This document shows positions 33,688-42,832 of a stretch of DNA of 64,000 bases, in pieces. Where the stretch lies: NCBI GenBank assembly GCA_010093605.1, contig MU004195.1, positions 2,708 through 66,707 on the forward strand. Reading direction: 5' to 3'. This DNA comes from Lophium mytilinum (lineage: Eukaryota; Ascomycota; Dothideomycetes; Mytilinidiales; Mytilinidiaceae). Made by a program: the position numbers and the translations under genes. The notes under the pieces were generated by a model that saw only the letters and a program-made list of their open reading frames with translations, had not been told where the DNA came from and made no database searches. The stretch's first letter is position 1, and the number at the start of each line of letters is the position of its first letter.

Positions 33688-35339
33688 CTACGCTGGGCGG
33701 GTTCCCAGAGCCGGTAAACCGCTCTCCACGAGTACTTTGTTTACTTCGGCAAGATTCTCCAGAAAGTGCCCCTTCATGTTATCCCAGAACTCCGGTTTTT
33801 GGAGTTTGATCGTGTTGTGCCTTTCCATGGCGAACTTGGTAACAGAGAAATGAGAGCTGAGGTGTAGCATAAAACCAATGCTGCCAACTCCAACCAGCAT
33901 GGGCTCCAAAGGCGTAGTGGTAGCTTTCACCCAGGCTTCATACGACTCTCCATGTGGCATGTAGCTGTGCTCTAGAGTGAGTCCGCCAGCTTCTTGCTCT
34001 CGGGCGCTGCCACCGTATTTTCCGCAAATGAGACCACCAATCTCGGTGGCCATGTTACGATGGTAATACTAAAAAACGAAGATCAGTATGGCGTGATTGG
34101 TGGGTAGCCTATATACGTACGGGCGGTCTGAAGGTGTTCGTCGCTGTGGCCCACTTCGGAGTGAAAACAGCGAATTCTGTGAGCGATACCCCGTCCCATT
34201 TCGACTTTGCCATCAGAACTGTGTAGATGGTGGGATCGAGTTGTTCTTTCATTGAAGAAGAGAGAGCAACGAACTTCTCGAGCAGGTATTTATATGGGAC
34301 GTAGCTGAAATGTGATGAGCGTTGTTCCATGTGCGAGATATAATACTTTACTGACTTTCCATGCCACGCCACTACATCGAACGGTGTCCATGCTTGATCA
34401 TAGCAATAGAGCTCGCCTGTAAGTTTATGGACAATGGTCCACTTCGATTCGTCAATGTCGAAACTGGCGACTGGCATCTCAAAGTCTCTGGGATGTGCCA
34501 GACCATTCGTTCCAACGGGTCCCATTTCCGGAAGCTCGTAGTGACTGCCGAATATCTCCTGGATATAACCATGAACTGGTCCATCAGGCAATAGAACTCG
34601 GAATCGGATGCCAGCTTGCATGACAAAGATCTCTCCGGGTCGTACCATTATCCGGCCCAGTTCTGTCTGAATGTCCAGCCGGCCGACCTGTGGAATGATC
34701 AACATATCCCCGTCATTATTGCAAAAGGCCTCGTTGATCATAGATGCATTAGCAGCATACATGTGAACCGCGACACCTTCCCTGATGGTGGGATCGCCGC
34801 GGCCACCCATGGTCTTGATTCCTTGGTAGAAGTTGATGCTTTGAGAGGCTTCTGGGATGTCGAGTGGGCCCCAAGTATAGGTAAGAGGAGTATAATGAAC
34901 GTTTGGGTTTTGAGGGGCGAAGCATGCTTCAAGGTCTGGTGACAGTGCCATAGGCTGGAGTGGTCGATGAGCGACTGATGGGCGAACCCGGTACATCCAG
35001 ACATGTTGCAATGATTGCCGAGAAGAAATGAAAGAGGTTCCATTGAGCTGCTCAGAATACAAATCGTACCGGCATTTCTGTGGTACGTTCTGACCACCTG
35101 GTGGGAGAGCGCCAGGTCTATGAACGGCGTTAACGCAAGTCTGATGCAATTGCTCATTGCACTGCTCACACTGCTTCTGTCGCAAATCGATTACCAAAGC
35201 CCGTCTGGTATCGATACGGATCGCCCGTCCTTGGCTCTGTGGTGAAGGACCCGGCTGCGGATGCTCCAAAGGTAGGGCTGAAGGGTGTGCCTGCTGCGGT
35301 AACAGGAGCTAGATGCTCCAAGCCGCTAATTTCTCCCAT
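33688..35339 (-). CDS. Homogentisate 1,2-dioxygenase homologue with altered substrate pocket
   Basis: Four exons (35,339-35,170; 35,117-34,356; 34,304-34,121; 34,068-33,688) encode 498 residues, longer than the usual 430-450. Family sequence runs throughout: DPYRYQTGFGNRF, PGALPPGGQNVPQK, GDMLIIPQVG, DVVAWHGN, TVLMAKS and FRPPYYHRN. The Fe(II) ligands are intact with the exact family spacing: H375, E381 and H411 (6 and 30 residues apart, as human H335/E341/H371), and Y390 matches human Y350. Two substrate-contact histidines are changed: the position of human H292 is Q332 (KEQLDPTIYTV) and that of H365 is E405, followed by H406. This is therefore probably not the housekeeping tyrosine-pathway enzyme but a paralogue cleaving a related ring. 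Its promoter is shared with the divergent Zn2Cys6 gene. Confidence 0.88.
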
Positions 35340-35520
35340 GCTTGCTAATTCAAAACGCAAGAAAACTGGATTCGAGAGCAAGGAAAAGATAAGAAGACGC
35401 TGCAATGGCTACAGTATTGCAGCAGCCGCGTATATAGCCCAGATGGAGCCCCATTTGCCACCAGGCAATAACGTGTGCCGCGGACAATGTTTGCGGGGAC
35501 TTGTACCGGGGCCTGCAGTT

Positions 35521-35532
35521 TGCCGGCCGGCC
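35521..35532. promoter_or_regulatory. TGCCGGCCGGCC motif in the divergent promoter
   Basis: Contains the exact 9-mer TGCCGGCCG, 182 bp upstream of the dioxygenase ATG (35,339, -) and about 203 bp upstream of the regulator ATG (35,735, +). The 395-bp region 35,340-35,734 is the shared promoter. Confidence 0.5.
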
Positions 35533-35690
35533 ATACTGTGAGGACAGCTTCTAAGATCTGCATCTATGAAGTCCCTGTGGCACGTTGAGGTGAGAGTCAG
35601 GGAGTCCCGATAAGGGTCCAAACCATGATTCAAACAAGAGTGGGCTGCATTGCAGATAAGACTGATGGTGCCGGGGCTGAATAAAACCAT

Positions 35691-35709
35691 CGGCCGGCCA
35701 GCAGCCGGC
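35691..35709. promoter_or_regulatory. Second CGGCCGGCC/GCCGGC site in the divergent promoter
   Basis: CGGCCGGCC (35,691-35,699) and GCCGGC (35,704-35,709) are near-matches of the cluster motif only 26-44 bp upstream of the regulator start. If bound by the factor itself, it could serve feedback control. Confidence 0.4.
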
Positions 35710-35734
35710 AGTTGGAACAGTGGAAGCATCGGGC

Positions 35735-37911
35735 ATGATGGATGAATCTCGTTTGGATGAGCATCGTGCAAGGCTGAGCAGGGCCAGTGTTGCATGTCGA
35801 AGGTGCGTGAGTTGAATTTGAAGCTTGAGCGAAGTTGGACGGAGAAATGCTCGGGCCGGCTGATCCCTTCTCGCCCAAACAGATGCCGGAGACTTCGAGC
35901 CAAATGCCATCACGACAATGGAGAGCCGCCGTGTAATGGATGCATCAAGGCAGGGCCCCAGGAGAGGGACTCGTGGTAAGTGCTATATCACGGAGTGATT
36001 ACACGACCTTTAGGCCCTGAAGTTGGTTCTAATCGACTCTCTAGCTCATTCCCACCACGAGGGCACAGCCATCGCGATCGAGAGTTTCGAGCCCCTCGAC
36101 GGAAATCTAGGACAGATGCCCCTTCTAATCCACAAACACGCCCTCAAGTCGTGTCGAAACGCGCCACACCCCCAATCATCCTCGAAACCCCACAGACACT
36201 ATCTCCAATAGGCTCGAATACAACCAGCAGTCCAGAGGCTCTGCTTTCTTGGGAGCTGCTACCTCCTCATGAAGAGGTTGTCGAGGGATGCAAGGTATTC
36301 TGGACATCTTTGATCCAAGTTGGCTTCATTCCCAAGCGCCTGTTTCTCGAGCGTCTGAGCAAAGACCGCTCGTCGATCAGTCTATTCTTCATACTCAGCA
36401 TCCTGAGCGTGTCTGCCAGGTTCACGCCCAGCCTTATCAGGCGTTATGGAGACTGCTCTAGTGCTGGGGACTACTTCATCCATCATGCCTCGCGCTTGGT
36501 GGGCCAGGTCCTCTATGAGCCTACTCTGGAGAACGTACAAGCACTGTTTCTACTTGCACTAGCGCAGTATGCCCAAGGAGACCGCACGCGCAGTTCTATG
36601 AACATGGGCATTGCTGTCAGAATGGCTGGTATTCTCCGTCTACACCGAGAAGAGACGTATGTGCTCCCAGAGCACGTATCTACGGATGAAGCAGTGCAAT
36701 CGGAGATGGCGAGAAGGACTTTCTGGGTGTTGGAAACTCAGGACCATCTCCACTCCGGACATGCTTCACCCTTGCCATTCGCCCCCTCTGACATTACTGC
36801 CTTGCTTCCGTCGGATGAGAGCGACTTCGCATTCGGGAGGGTCCCAAAGCAACGTGCCGCGCTTGCTGGTACCAAGGCCGCAGAACTAAATCCACAACTG
36901 ACCTCTCTTCCTTCACGCTCATTATTTGCGACTTTATTGGAAGCTCATAGTCACTGGGGCAACGTAGCAAGAAAAGCTTGTCGGACGGATCTTTCCAACG
37001 ACTCAGTAAAGCCTTGGGATAGCGGTAGCGACTTTGCACGTATCATTCAGACACTAAATGATTGGGAGGCCGGCCTACCGGACAAGCATTGCTGGTCAGT
37101 CTGGAATCTCCGAGGCTATTGCGCCGAAGAGCTCCATCTGGCGTATATGTCAGTGGTCATGGCCACTAGATTGAACCACGTCGTAATTCGAAGAATCTAC
37201 CTGGATGATATTCTTGCTGCCGCTTCTGGGACCTCGCAGGACGATGCTCCACCAAGCTTCTGGCGTAACGTCGCGGAAGACATGTTTACTAACGTTTGTG
37301 CTCTACACGAGCGTATTGGTACATTCATATCTCTCCGTTCGGAAAACGAAGGATTCCCAGCTATGCTATTATTCTCACTTTATGTGTGCGGGACTCTCGC
37401 TATTCAACTTCTCAGATGGCCTCATTTGGCCCCGCGTTATGCCTCAAAGGCAGAATCGATCGCAAGCGGCTCCCTGGAGATCTTGGGCGATCTGCAGCAT
37501 ATATGGCCACTAGCATCACGGTGGACAAATTCTCTCCGCAGATCAGCGGCGTATCTCCAGAGTAGAGATGGTATCGACCTGCCAGCTTTCATACCATCCA
37601 CCCAGTTCGAAGACCGGATAGCGAACTCTGAGGATCTACAGCTCCCAAGCATACATTCGGCCAACTCACCCAGAAATATCGACACCGCCAACCTTGAAGT
37701 GCTCAGCATGGCCGTGTCGTCTCGATCGCAGATGGAAATGATGGGCAGCAACGAAGACTTAATAGATCCGTCCCTCACCTTGACACCCACGATTCGCCCC
37801 CTTGGTGATGCTTTTGAGACGGAGCTGGCAGAATTTTTGCTTGGAAGAACACACATGGGGATGATGAACGACTGGGTTTCTGAGCGATTCAGCGTCACGC
37901 AGAGCTTTTGA
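35735..37911 (+). CDS. Zn(II)2Cys6 transcription factor of the dioxygenase cluster
   Basis: Three exons (35,735-35,802; 35,883-35,975; 36,045-37,911) encode 675 residues. Splicing is what completes the zinc cluster: C21 and C24 are split by intron 1 and the sixth Cys, C54, is formed across intron 2, giving C21-x2-C24-x6-C31-x8-C40-x2-C43-x10-C54. The long third exon carries the fungal-specific domain, with FFILSILSVSARFTP, VQALFLLALAQYAQGDR, MGIAVRMAGILRLHREE and ARRTFWVLETQDHLHSG. This pattern is shared with regulators of catabolic and secondary-metabolite genes. It is divergently transcribed from the dioxygenase gene, the usual arrangement for a pathway-specific activator. It is the best candidate to bind the TGCCGGCCG sites, though the AflR-type neighbour is an alternative. 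Confidence 0.87.
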
Positions 37912-38607
37912 TGCACTGTTTCATCCGCTATTGACAATACATAGGATAGATCTAGCCTGAATGTTACAATGTGGCACAGCACACCTACAGGTGCTCTGCG
38001 AATATACGCTCGTCCTACTGCTTTTTTAGCGATACTTCCTCGTGATATTCTCTAATTGCCGAAATTATCAATTGATCTAAAGCGTTACGTTCTCCATCGC
38101 TACTTATATCTCACTCCTCAAAACAGCCACAGAACGCCATCGATTCGTCTGAGAAAGCGTGGACTCCCAAGAACATGGCCTGAAAGCTACAGTCTCAACG
38201 AACTCTTCTATCGTCGTGGACCGATCCGCGAAGGAAGTTCATCCTGTTGAGTGTGGCCTTGGTATGGGCAAGATGCGCTAGCCAAATTCAGCTTGTCCGG
38301 GATCTTGTTGCGAGCCCAAAACAAGGGGCCAACGAACCTCAGATCTCCACTTGGCACCAGCGCTTTCTCAACGCTCAATATCCAAACCTCTTTGCAACAA
38401 ATAAAGGCTTAGGCCGTGACAACTACCGGTCGGCGCTAGTCTGGGGGCGGCACCAGTGCTACTTTCAGTGCACCGTTATGGCCAGCCTCGATTCTACCTA
38501 TATGACAGACTCTGATGTGGATATATCGGTCATCAGTACTTCTACCTAGACCACCCCCAATATACCCTGGTAGCCCACGAAGAACACCCTTCGCAAAAGA
38601 AAAAACT
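37912..38607. other. Intergenic between the two regulators
   Basis: 696 bp. ACCGGTCGGCGC around 38,424-38,435 is CGG-rich but not an exact copy of the cluster motif. No gene is seen. Confidence 0.4.
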
Positions 38608-39855
38608 ATGCCGGCAGTTCCAACAGCAACCTCAGTTCCGCCCATTGGCCCTGCAGTCCCGAAGCTCCGATCCTCTTGTGATAGCTGCGGAAATGCCAAA
38701 GTTAAATGCGATCGTGATCGACCCAAATGTGGTCGCTGTGCTACTCTCGGCTTGCCCTGTGTCTACGGGCTATCGCGCCATTTTGGCAAACCACCGAGGA
38801 AGAGGCTTACCACAGATCTTGATGAAGGGACCGCCAGATGCAAAAAACGAACGACACGTGTTGACCAGAGTCGCAGCAATTATATTGCCTTGGACTATAC
38901 CCGGCCCCAAAGTATGAACGATTCCGGACAGCTTGTACTCTCCAATCCAACGACAGATATCCCTTCATCTACTTCCGACCTCTCAAATCCGTTGCGTTTG
39001 GACGAGCAGAGTCAATTCATCTCGGCCTTTTCCCCCTCATTGTTCTTTGATGAATGGCCTCAGCTGGAAAATTTCGAATTTGGCATTGATATTCCCTCAG
39101 TCGCAAAGAGTCCCGCCACAGAGGCCCGACCATCAGCTTCCGCATTAGAGCCCATCAACTCGAGGATAGACTCTACCTCTCGAAAGCCCCACAGCTGCCC
39201 ACGGGAGTCGTACGAGATTTTTCGGGATTTGATCTGCCCTGCGCCTGACCTACACGCACCCGAAGCAAATTCGGATCCCGTCTCAGCACGACTGGACCAG
39301 GTACTTTGCTGCACCAGAAATGCCATCGATCGTCTTTCGCAGCTTCTAAGATGTCCATGCGCCAGCTCCGGGCACCGGGTCATGGTACACGCCTCTTCTA
39401 TTGCCCGAATACTGATGTGGTACCAACAGGCTGCGGGGTGGACCTGCAGTAATGCCTGGCAGTCTCGGCCGTTAGCACTGGCAAGCTCGCCAACGTCGGG
39501 CAGTGCGTCTCCATCTTCGCCGCCTTCATATGATACAGGGGCCAGCACAGATACAATAAGCACACCCACACTGGCTCAATGTACTGGGTTTGTGGTTGAA
39601 CATGTGCCTGTTTCAATGGGGGCGTTCAGCATCGAAGATCAGAATATGCAGGCTGCATTCAAGACCCGGTTGGTTTTGAGCGAGCTTAAAAGGACTGCTA
39701 GCTTGATTGAACTCTTTATATCGCAAGGCTCCTGCGAACCCTCCGCCAATGGTATCGCTGGCTTGCATACACATCTAGGAACATGGCTCCGGAGTGAGCA
39801 TTCTCGAACTGTCGAAACTTTGACGGCGAAGCTTAGTGCTTTGAACGACATCTAG
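38608..39855 (+). CDS. AflR-type Zn(II)2Cys6 regulator
   Basis: Single exon, 415 residues. The N-terminal zinc cluster is C24-x2-C27-x6-C34-x6-C41-x2-C44-x6-C51 (SSCDSCGNAKVKCDRDRPKC), followed by the AflR-like linker GLSRHFGKPPRKR. The C-terminal part has the AflR-domain plan: SARLDQVLCCTRNAIDRLSQ, a Cys-rich LLRCPC, RILMWYQQAAGW, and a final helix with VLSELKRTASLIELFI. Known relatives (AflR, GliZ-like and other cluster regulators) switch on secondary-metabolite gene clusters. Yet no polyketide or peptide synthase is within the window. The upstream in-frame extension (38,515) lacks conservation, so 38,608 is chosen. It may regulate the same cluster jointly with the factor at 35,735. Confidence 0.87.
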   Translation: MPAVPTATSVPPIGPAVPKLRSSCDSCGNAKVKCDRDRPKCGRCATLGLPCVYGLSRHFGKPPRKRLTTDLDEGTARCKKRTTRVDQSRSNYIALDYTRPQSMNDSGQLVLSNPTTDIPSSTSDLSNPLRLDEQSQFISAFSPSLFFDEWPQLENFEFGIDIPSVAKSPATEARPSASALEPINSRIDSTSRKPHSCPRESYEIFRDLICPAPDLHAPEANSDPVSARLDQVLCCTRNAIDRLSQLLRCPCASSGHRVMVHASSIARILMWYQQAAGWTCSNAWQSRPLALASSPTSGSASPSSPPSYDTGASTDTISTPTLAQCTGFVVEHVPVSMGAFSIEDQNMQAAFKTRLVLSELKRTASLIELFISQGSCEPSANGIAGLHTHLGTWLRSEHSRTVETLTAKLSALNDI

Positions 39856-40211
39856 ATCTACTTTAATCTAAATCGGATAAACCGGGCTTGAAGCCAATAT
39901 GTCACATAGTCCTCAATTATGGGCCGTTGAATAAGGAATTCGATTTGAGGGAATGAAAAGGCAGTGCGCGCATTGGCCGCAGTTTTCGGGAACCGATGGA
40001 GAAACCCCATTGGCTGAGTCGCTGCTATCCAGAACAAGCGATCCTAGATGCTTCAAAACACAACAAGTGATTTTCTGTTCGATTAGACTTGGGTACTGAG
40101 CTGGGTTTTCTATAAAAAGCGGAGGTCAATCCCACTTCTTAATAGTAAATAGATCTCGTCAGCACACATTTTTCCCTTCATTCATTTTTCATACCTCACC
40201 ACTCAAGCACA
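39856..40211 (+). promoter_or_regulatory. Promoter region of the NmrA-like gene with TATA box
   Basis: TATAAAA at 40,111-40,117 is about 95-101 bp upstream of the ATG at 40,212. TTGGCCGCAG near 39,973 is only a partial match to the cluster motif. No gene lies in this 356-bp stretch. Confidence 0.45.
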
Positions 40212-41435
40212 ATGGTCAAGATCGCAATAGCTGGTGGCTCGGGTGGTACGTAACTTTGCATTCCAAACGAGAAAAAATAGAGCTAACTTTACATCCAGAA
40301 GTTGCCAGTGAGGTCATCGACGCTTTGGTAACCGCGAAGAAGCATGAGATTACTATCCTCAGTAGGAGGGTGAGTATTTACCCTTGGCCTTCGTTTTTCC
40401 ACAGCAATCTTACTTAGGCGGCACAGAAAGCTCCTATCGGGGACAAAAGGGAAGGATTGTCATGGCGAGTTGTAAACTACGACGACAAGAGCGAGCTGAT
40501 CGAAGCCCTCCAGGGAATTCACACCGTCTTGTCTTTCATTCAGCTCCTGACGGATCCGAATCAACAGGCCCAGAAGAATCTGATCGATGCTGCCATACTT
40601 GCCGACGTGAAGCGATTTGCTCCCAGCGAATATGGAAGGTGAGCCAGCGAGTCTCCCTGGGATAGATCAATACTTACCGTCTGCAAAGCGCAACCACAGT
40701 AGATATGCCCTGGTGGGCTAGAAAAGATGCCGTCCAAGAGTACCTGAAACAAGTCAACGAGAGTGGGAAGGTAAAACCCAATCCCACATTCTATGACGGT
40801 CGCATCGTTGCTGATTCCGCCGCTCAGACAATCGAGTATACCCTTTTCCAGCCAGGCATGTTTCTGGACTACCTGGCATTCCCATACAAGACGGCTAGAC
40901 ATCTTACTCCTCTAAATACGATGATTGATTTTGAGCACCGGCGTGCAGTTATCGTTGAAGGCCACGACGCCATCATGACTTTCACCACAGTCCAAGATCT
41001 TGCTGCAGTTGTAGCGAGAGCAGTTGACTACGATGGAAAGTGGCCCGTCATTGGTGGAATCAGTGGCAACAGAGTCCCCATTTCGCGCATTCTCGAGATT
41101 GGTGAGAAAGTTCGAGGTTGGTCTCATCCCACCCATCTGAAACATCGTCGAGCTGCTCTCATAATGTCACAGGTCATCCATTTACCATTGGAAAGGTGAA
41201 AGTGGAAGATCTTGAGGGCGGAATTCTCAATACTTCGTGGTCGCTCGAAACGAGCCATCCAAGCGTCTCTGGAGAAGAGGCCACGAAATTGTTGAAAGCT
41301 GTCCTCATTGGTACCCTATTAAGCTGCGCAAAGGGTGCCTGGGATGTGTCGGATGACTTCAACCAGCTTTTACCAGATTTCAAGTTCACGCAGATCGAGG
41401 ACTTCCTCGCCAAAGTCTGGGAGGGAAAGCCGTAG
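40212..41435 (+). CDS. NmrA-like / isoflavone-reductase-like NAD(P)H oxidoreductase
   Basis: Five exons (40,212-40,245; 40,299-40,369; 40,418-40,638; 40,689-41,116; 41,173-41,435) encode 338 residues. The atypical SDR fold starts with VKIAIAGGSGEVASEVIDAL, the NADP(H) loop, then ILSRR (basic after strand 2, favouring NADPH). KRFAPSEYGS is typical of isoflavone-reductase-like enzymes, followed by KDAVQEYL, EYTLFQPGMFLDYLA and FTTVQDLAAVVARAV. In this branch the Lys in the ARKDAV position is the general base. Fungal members (CipA-like) reduce aromatic or quinoid intermediates or act as redox-sensing regulators. All four introns are short (48-56 bp) and required for the frame. The gene is co-oriented with hydrolase 2 and the P450. 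Confidence 0.85.
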
Positions 41436-41468
41436 TCGTAGATGTGTGATAGGCGAAGTCGCTCGCAG

Positions 41469-41477
41469 TGCCGGCCG
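41469..41477. promoter_or_regulatory. TGCCGGCCG motif, hydrolase 2 promoter
   Basis: Exact 9-mer (extended to GTGCCGGCCGGCG) 129 bp upstream of the ATG at 41,606, in the 170-bp gap after the NmrA-like stop codon. Confidence 0.5.
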
Positions 41478-41605
41478 GCGAATTTGCCGTGGCGGCTACA
41501 CATGTTACCAACATCAACACATACTTTCTCACATACAACCTCATCAAAGCGTCGGAGTCTCTCACCACCTCTTGTAAAGCAAGCACATTGAAGTCACACC
41601 TAGCT

Positions 41606-42332
41606 ATGGCTGACATCTCCCCTGCTGATTATCCCGAGTACACCGAGAACATTTCCAACAAATCCCAGCCTCCACTCGGCTTCGGGACCCGCCCAGCCCT
41701 GATCATTGTCGATGCTCAAAAAGCTTACTGGAGTCCTGATTCGCCTCTCGATTTCAGCTCTTATGAGAATGCCGCCGCTGCTCCTGCCCACATCAAGACC
41801 CTCGTTTCCTCCGCTCGCTCTGGAAAGTGTCCCGTGATATGGTCTCGGATACAATACGAGAACGCATCACTGAGGGATGCAGGCTTATGGGCGAAGAAGA
41901 GGAAGCACCTAGACTGTTTCCTGTCCAGTGATTCGAGGGGTCTAGGAGACTGGATTGAAGGACTTGGCCCCGAAGGAGACGATGTCGTTATTACGAAGAA
42001 GTTCGCGAGCGCATTCTTCGGGACAACACTTGCGACACAATTACAGATGCTCAACGTAGACACCTTAGTGATTTCTGGTGCGAATACGAGCGGATCCATC
42101 AGACAGACAACACTGGACACCATGCAAAGCGGGTTTAGACCAATCGTAAGCTATGATTCTATCCTCTCAGCTCGTCACGAGGTAGCTAACTTACGTTTCA
42201 AAGGTTGTAGCAGCGGCTTGTGCTGATCGGTCTCGAGAGACTCACTTCGCGAATCTGTTCGATATTCGGGCAAAGATGGGAGATGTGATTGCTGTCGATG
42301 AAGCTTGCAAACAGCTGGAGAAGGGTTGGTAG
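41606..42332 (+). CDS. Isochorismatase-like hydrolase 2, nucleophile Cys replaced by Ser
   Basis: Two exons (41,606-42,145 and 42,204-42,332) encode 222 residues. It aligns without gaps in its first 180 residues to hydrolase 1: D36 (ALIIVDAQKAYW), K131/K132 (ITKKFASAFFGT) and the nucleophile loop SGANTSGSIR, where residue 164 is Ser (TCC at 42,095-42,097) instead of Cys. The cis-peptide-type loop and the Asp and Lys partners are kept, and the frame is intact, so it is not a simple pseudogene. It may be a serine-variant hydrolase, a binding or regulatory subunit, or an inactive paralogue. The C-terminal exon supplies ADRSRETHFANLFDI. It carries the cluster motif in its promoter, which argues that it is still used. 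Confidence 0.85.
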
Positions 42333-42832
42333 CGAGGCTGCAACCAAACTATCTTTGCGAATATACCACTCTTCTGGCACATTTCTGACTTGCCTCACAT
42401 TTGTACAACTTGATCGCTGCTCTAAAAGCTCGCCCAGGGACCCTTGTCTGACGCAATCTGTAAGCGAATATACGAATTCACGTACTCCCCAAAGGTTACA
42501 GAAGGCCTCATGCTCTGTCACCTTCGGGTTCGATGACTGACAGACTGTACGCCGAGGGCCTAGCAAACAATTGAATACCCAACCTCTTGGCCCAATCAAC
42601 TCTCCATTGAAGTCATCCGCCCCGCTGCCCCACCTTCGTACAGCAGCTTGATGCGCCTTAACGTGCCGTCGGAGATAGGCGCCACCATCCCGATCAGGCG
42701 GCCAAAGTGCCGGCCGGGAGATACCAAACCATCACTCACATCTATCATCATGCACCGAATGCCTAGAAATACTAGCCAGGTACTATCACACAACAGTAAA
42801 GACGAATTGGCATTACTCGCTTTTTCTTCAAA
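42333..42832. other. Intergenic, P450 promoter
   Basis: 500 bp containing the TGCCGGCCG site at 42,708-42,716; no gene visible. Confidence 0.4.
42708..42716. promoter_or_regulatory. TGCCGGCCG motif, P450 promoter
   Basis: Exact 9-mer 117 bp upstream of the P450 ATG at 42,833. Confidence 0.5.
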
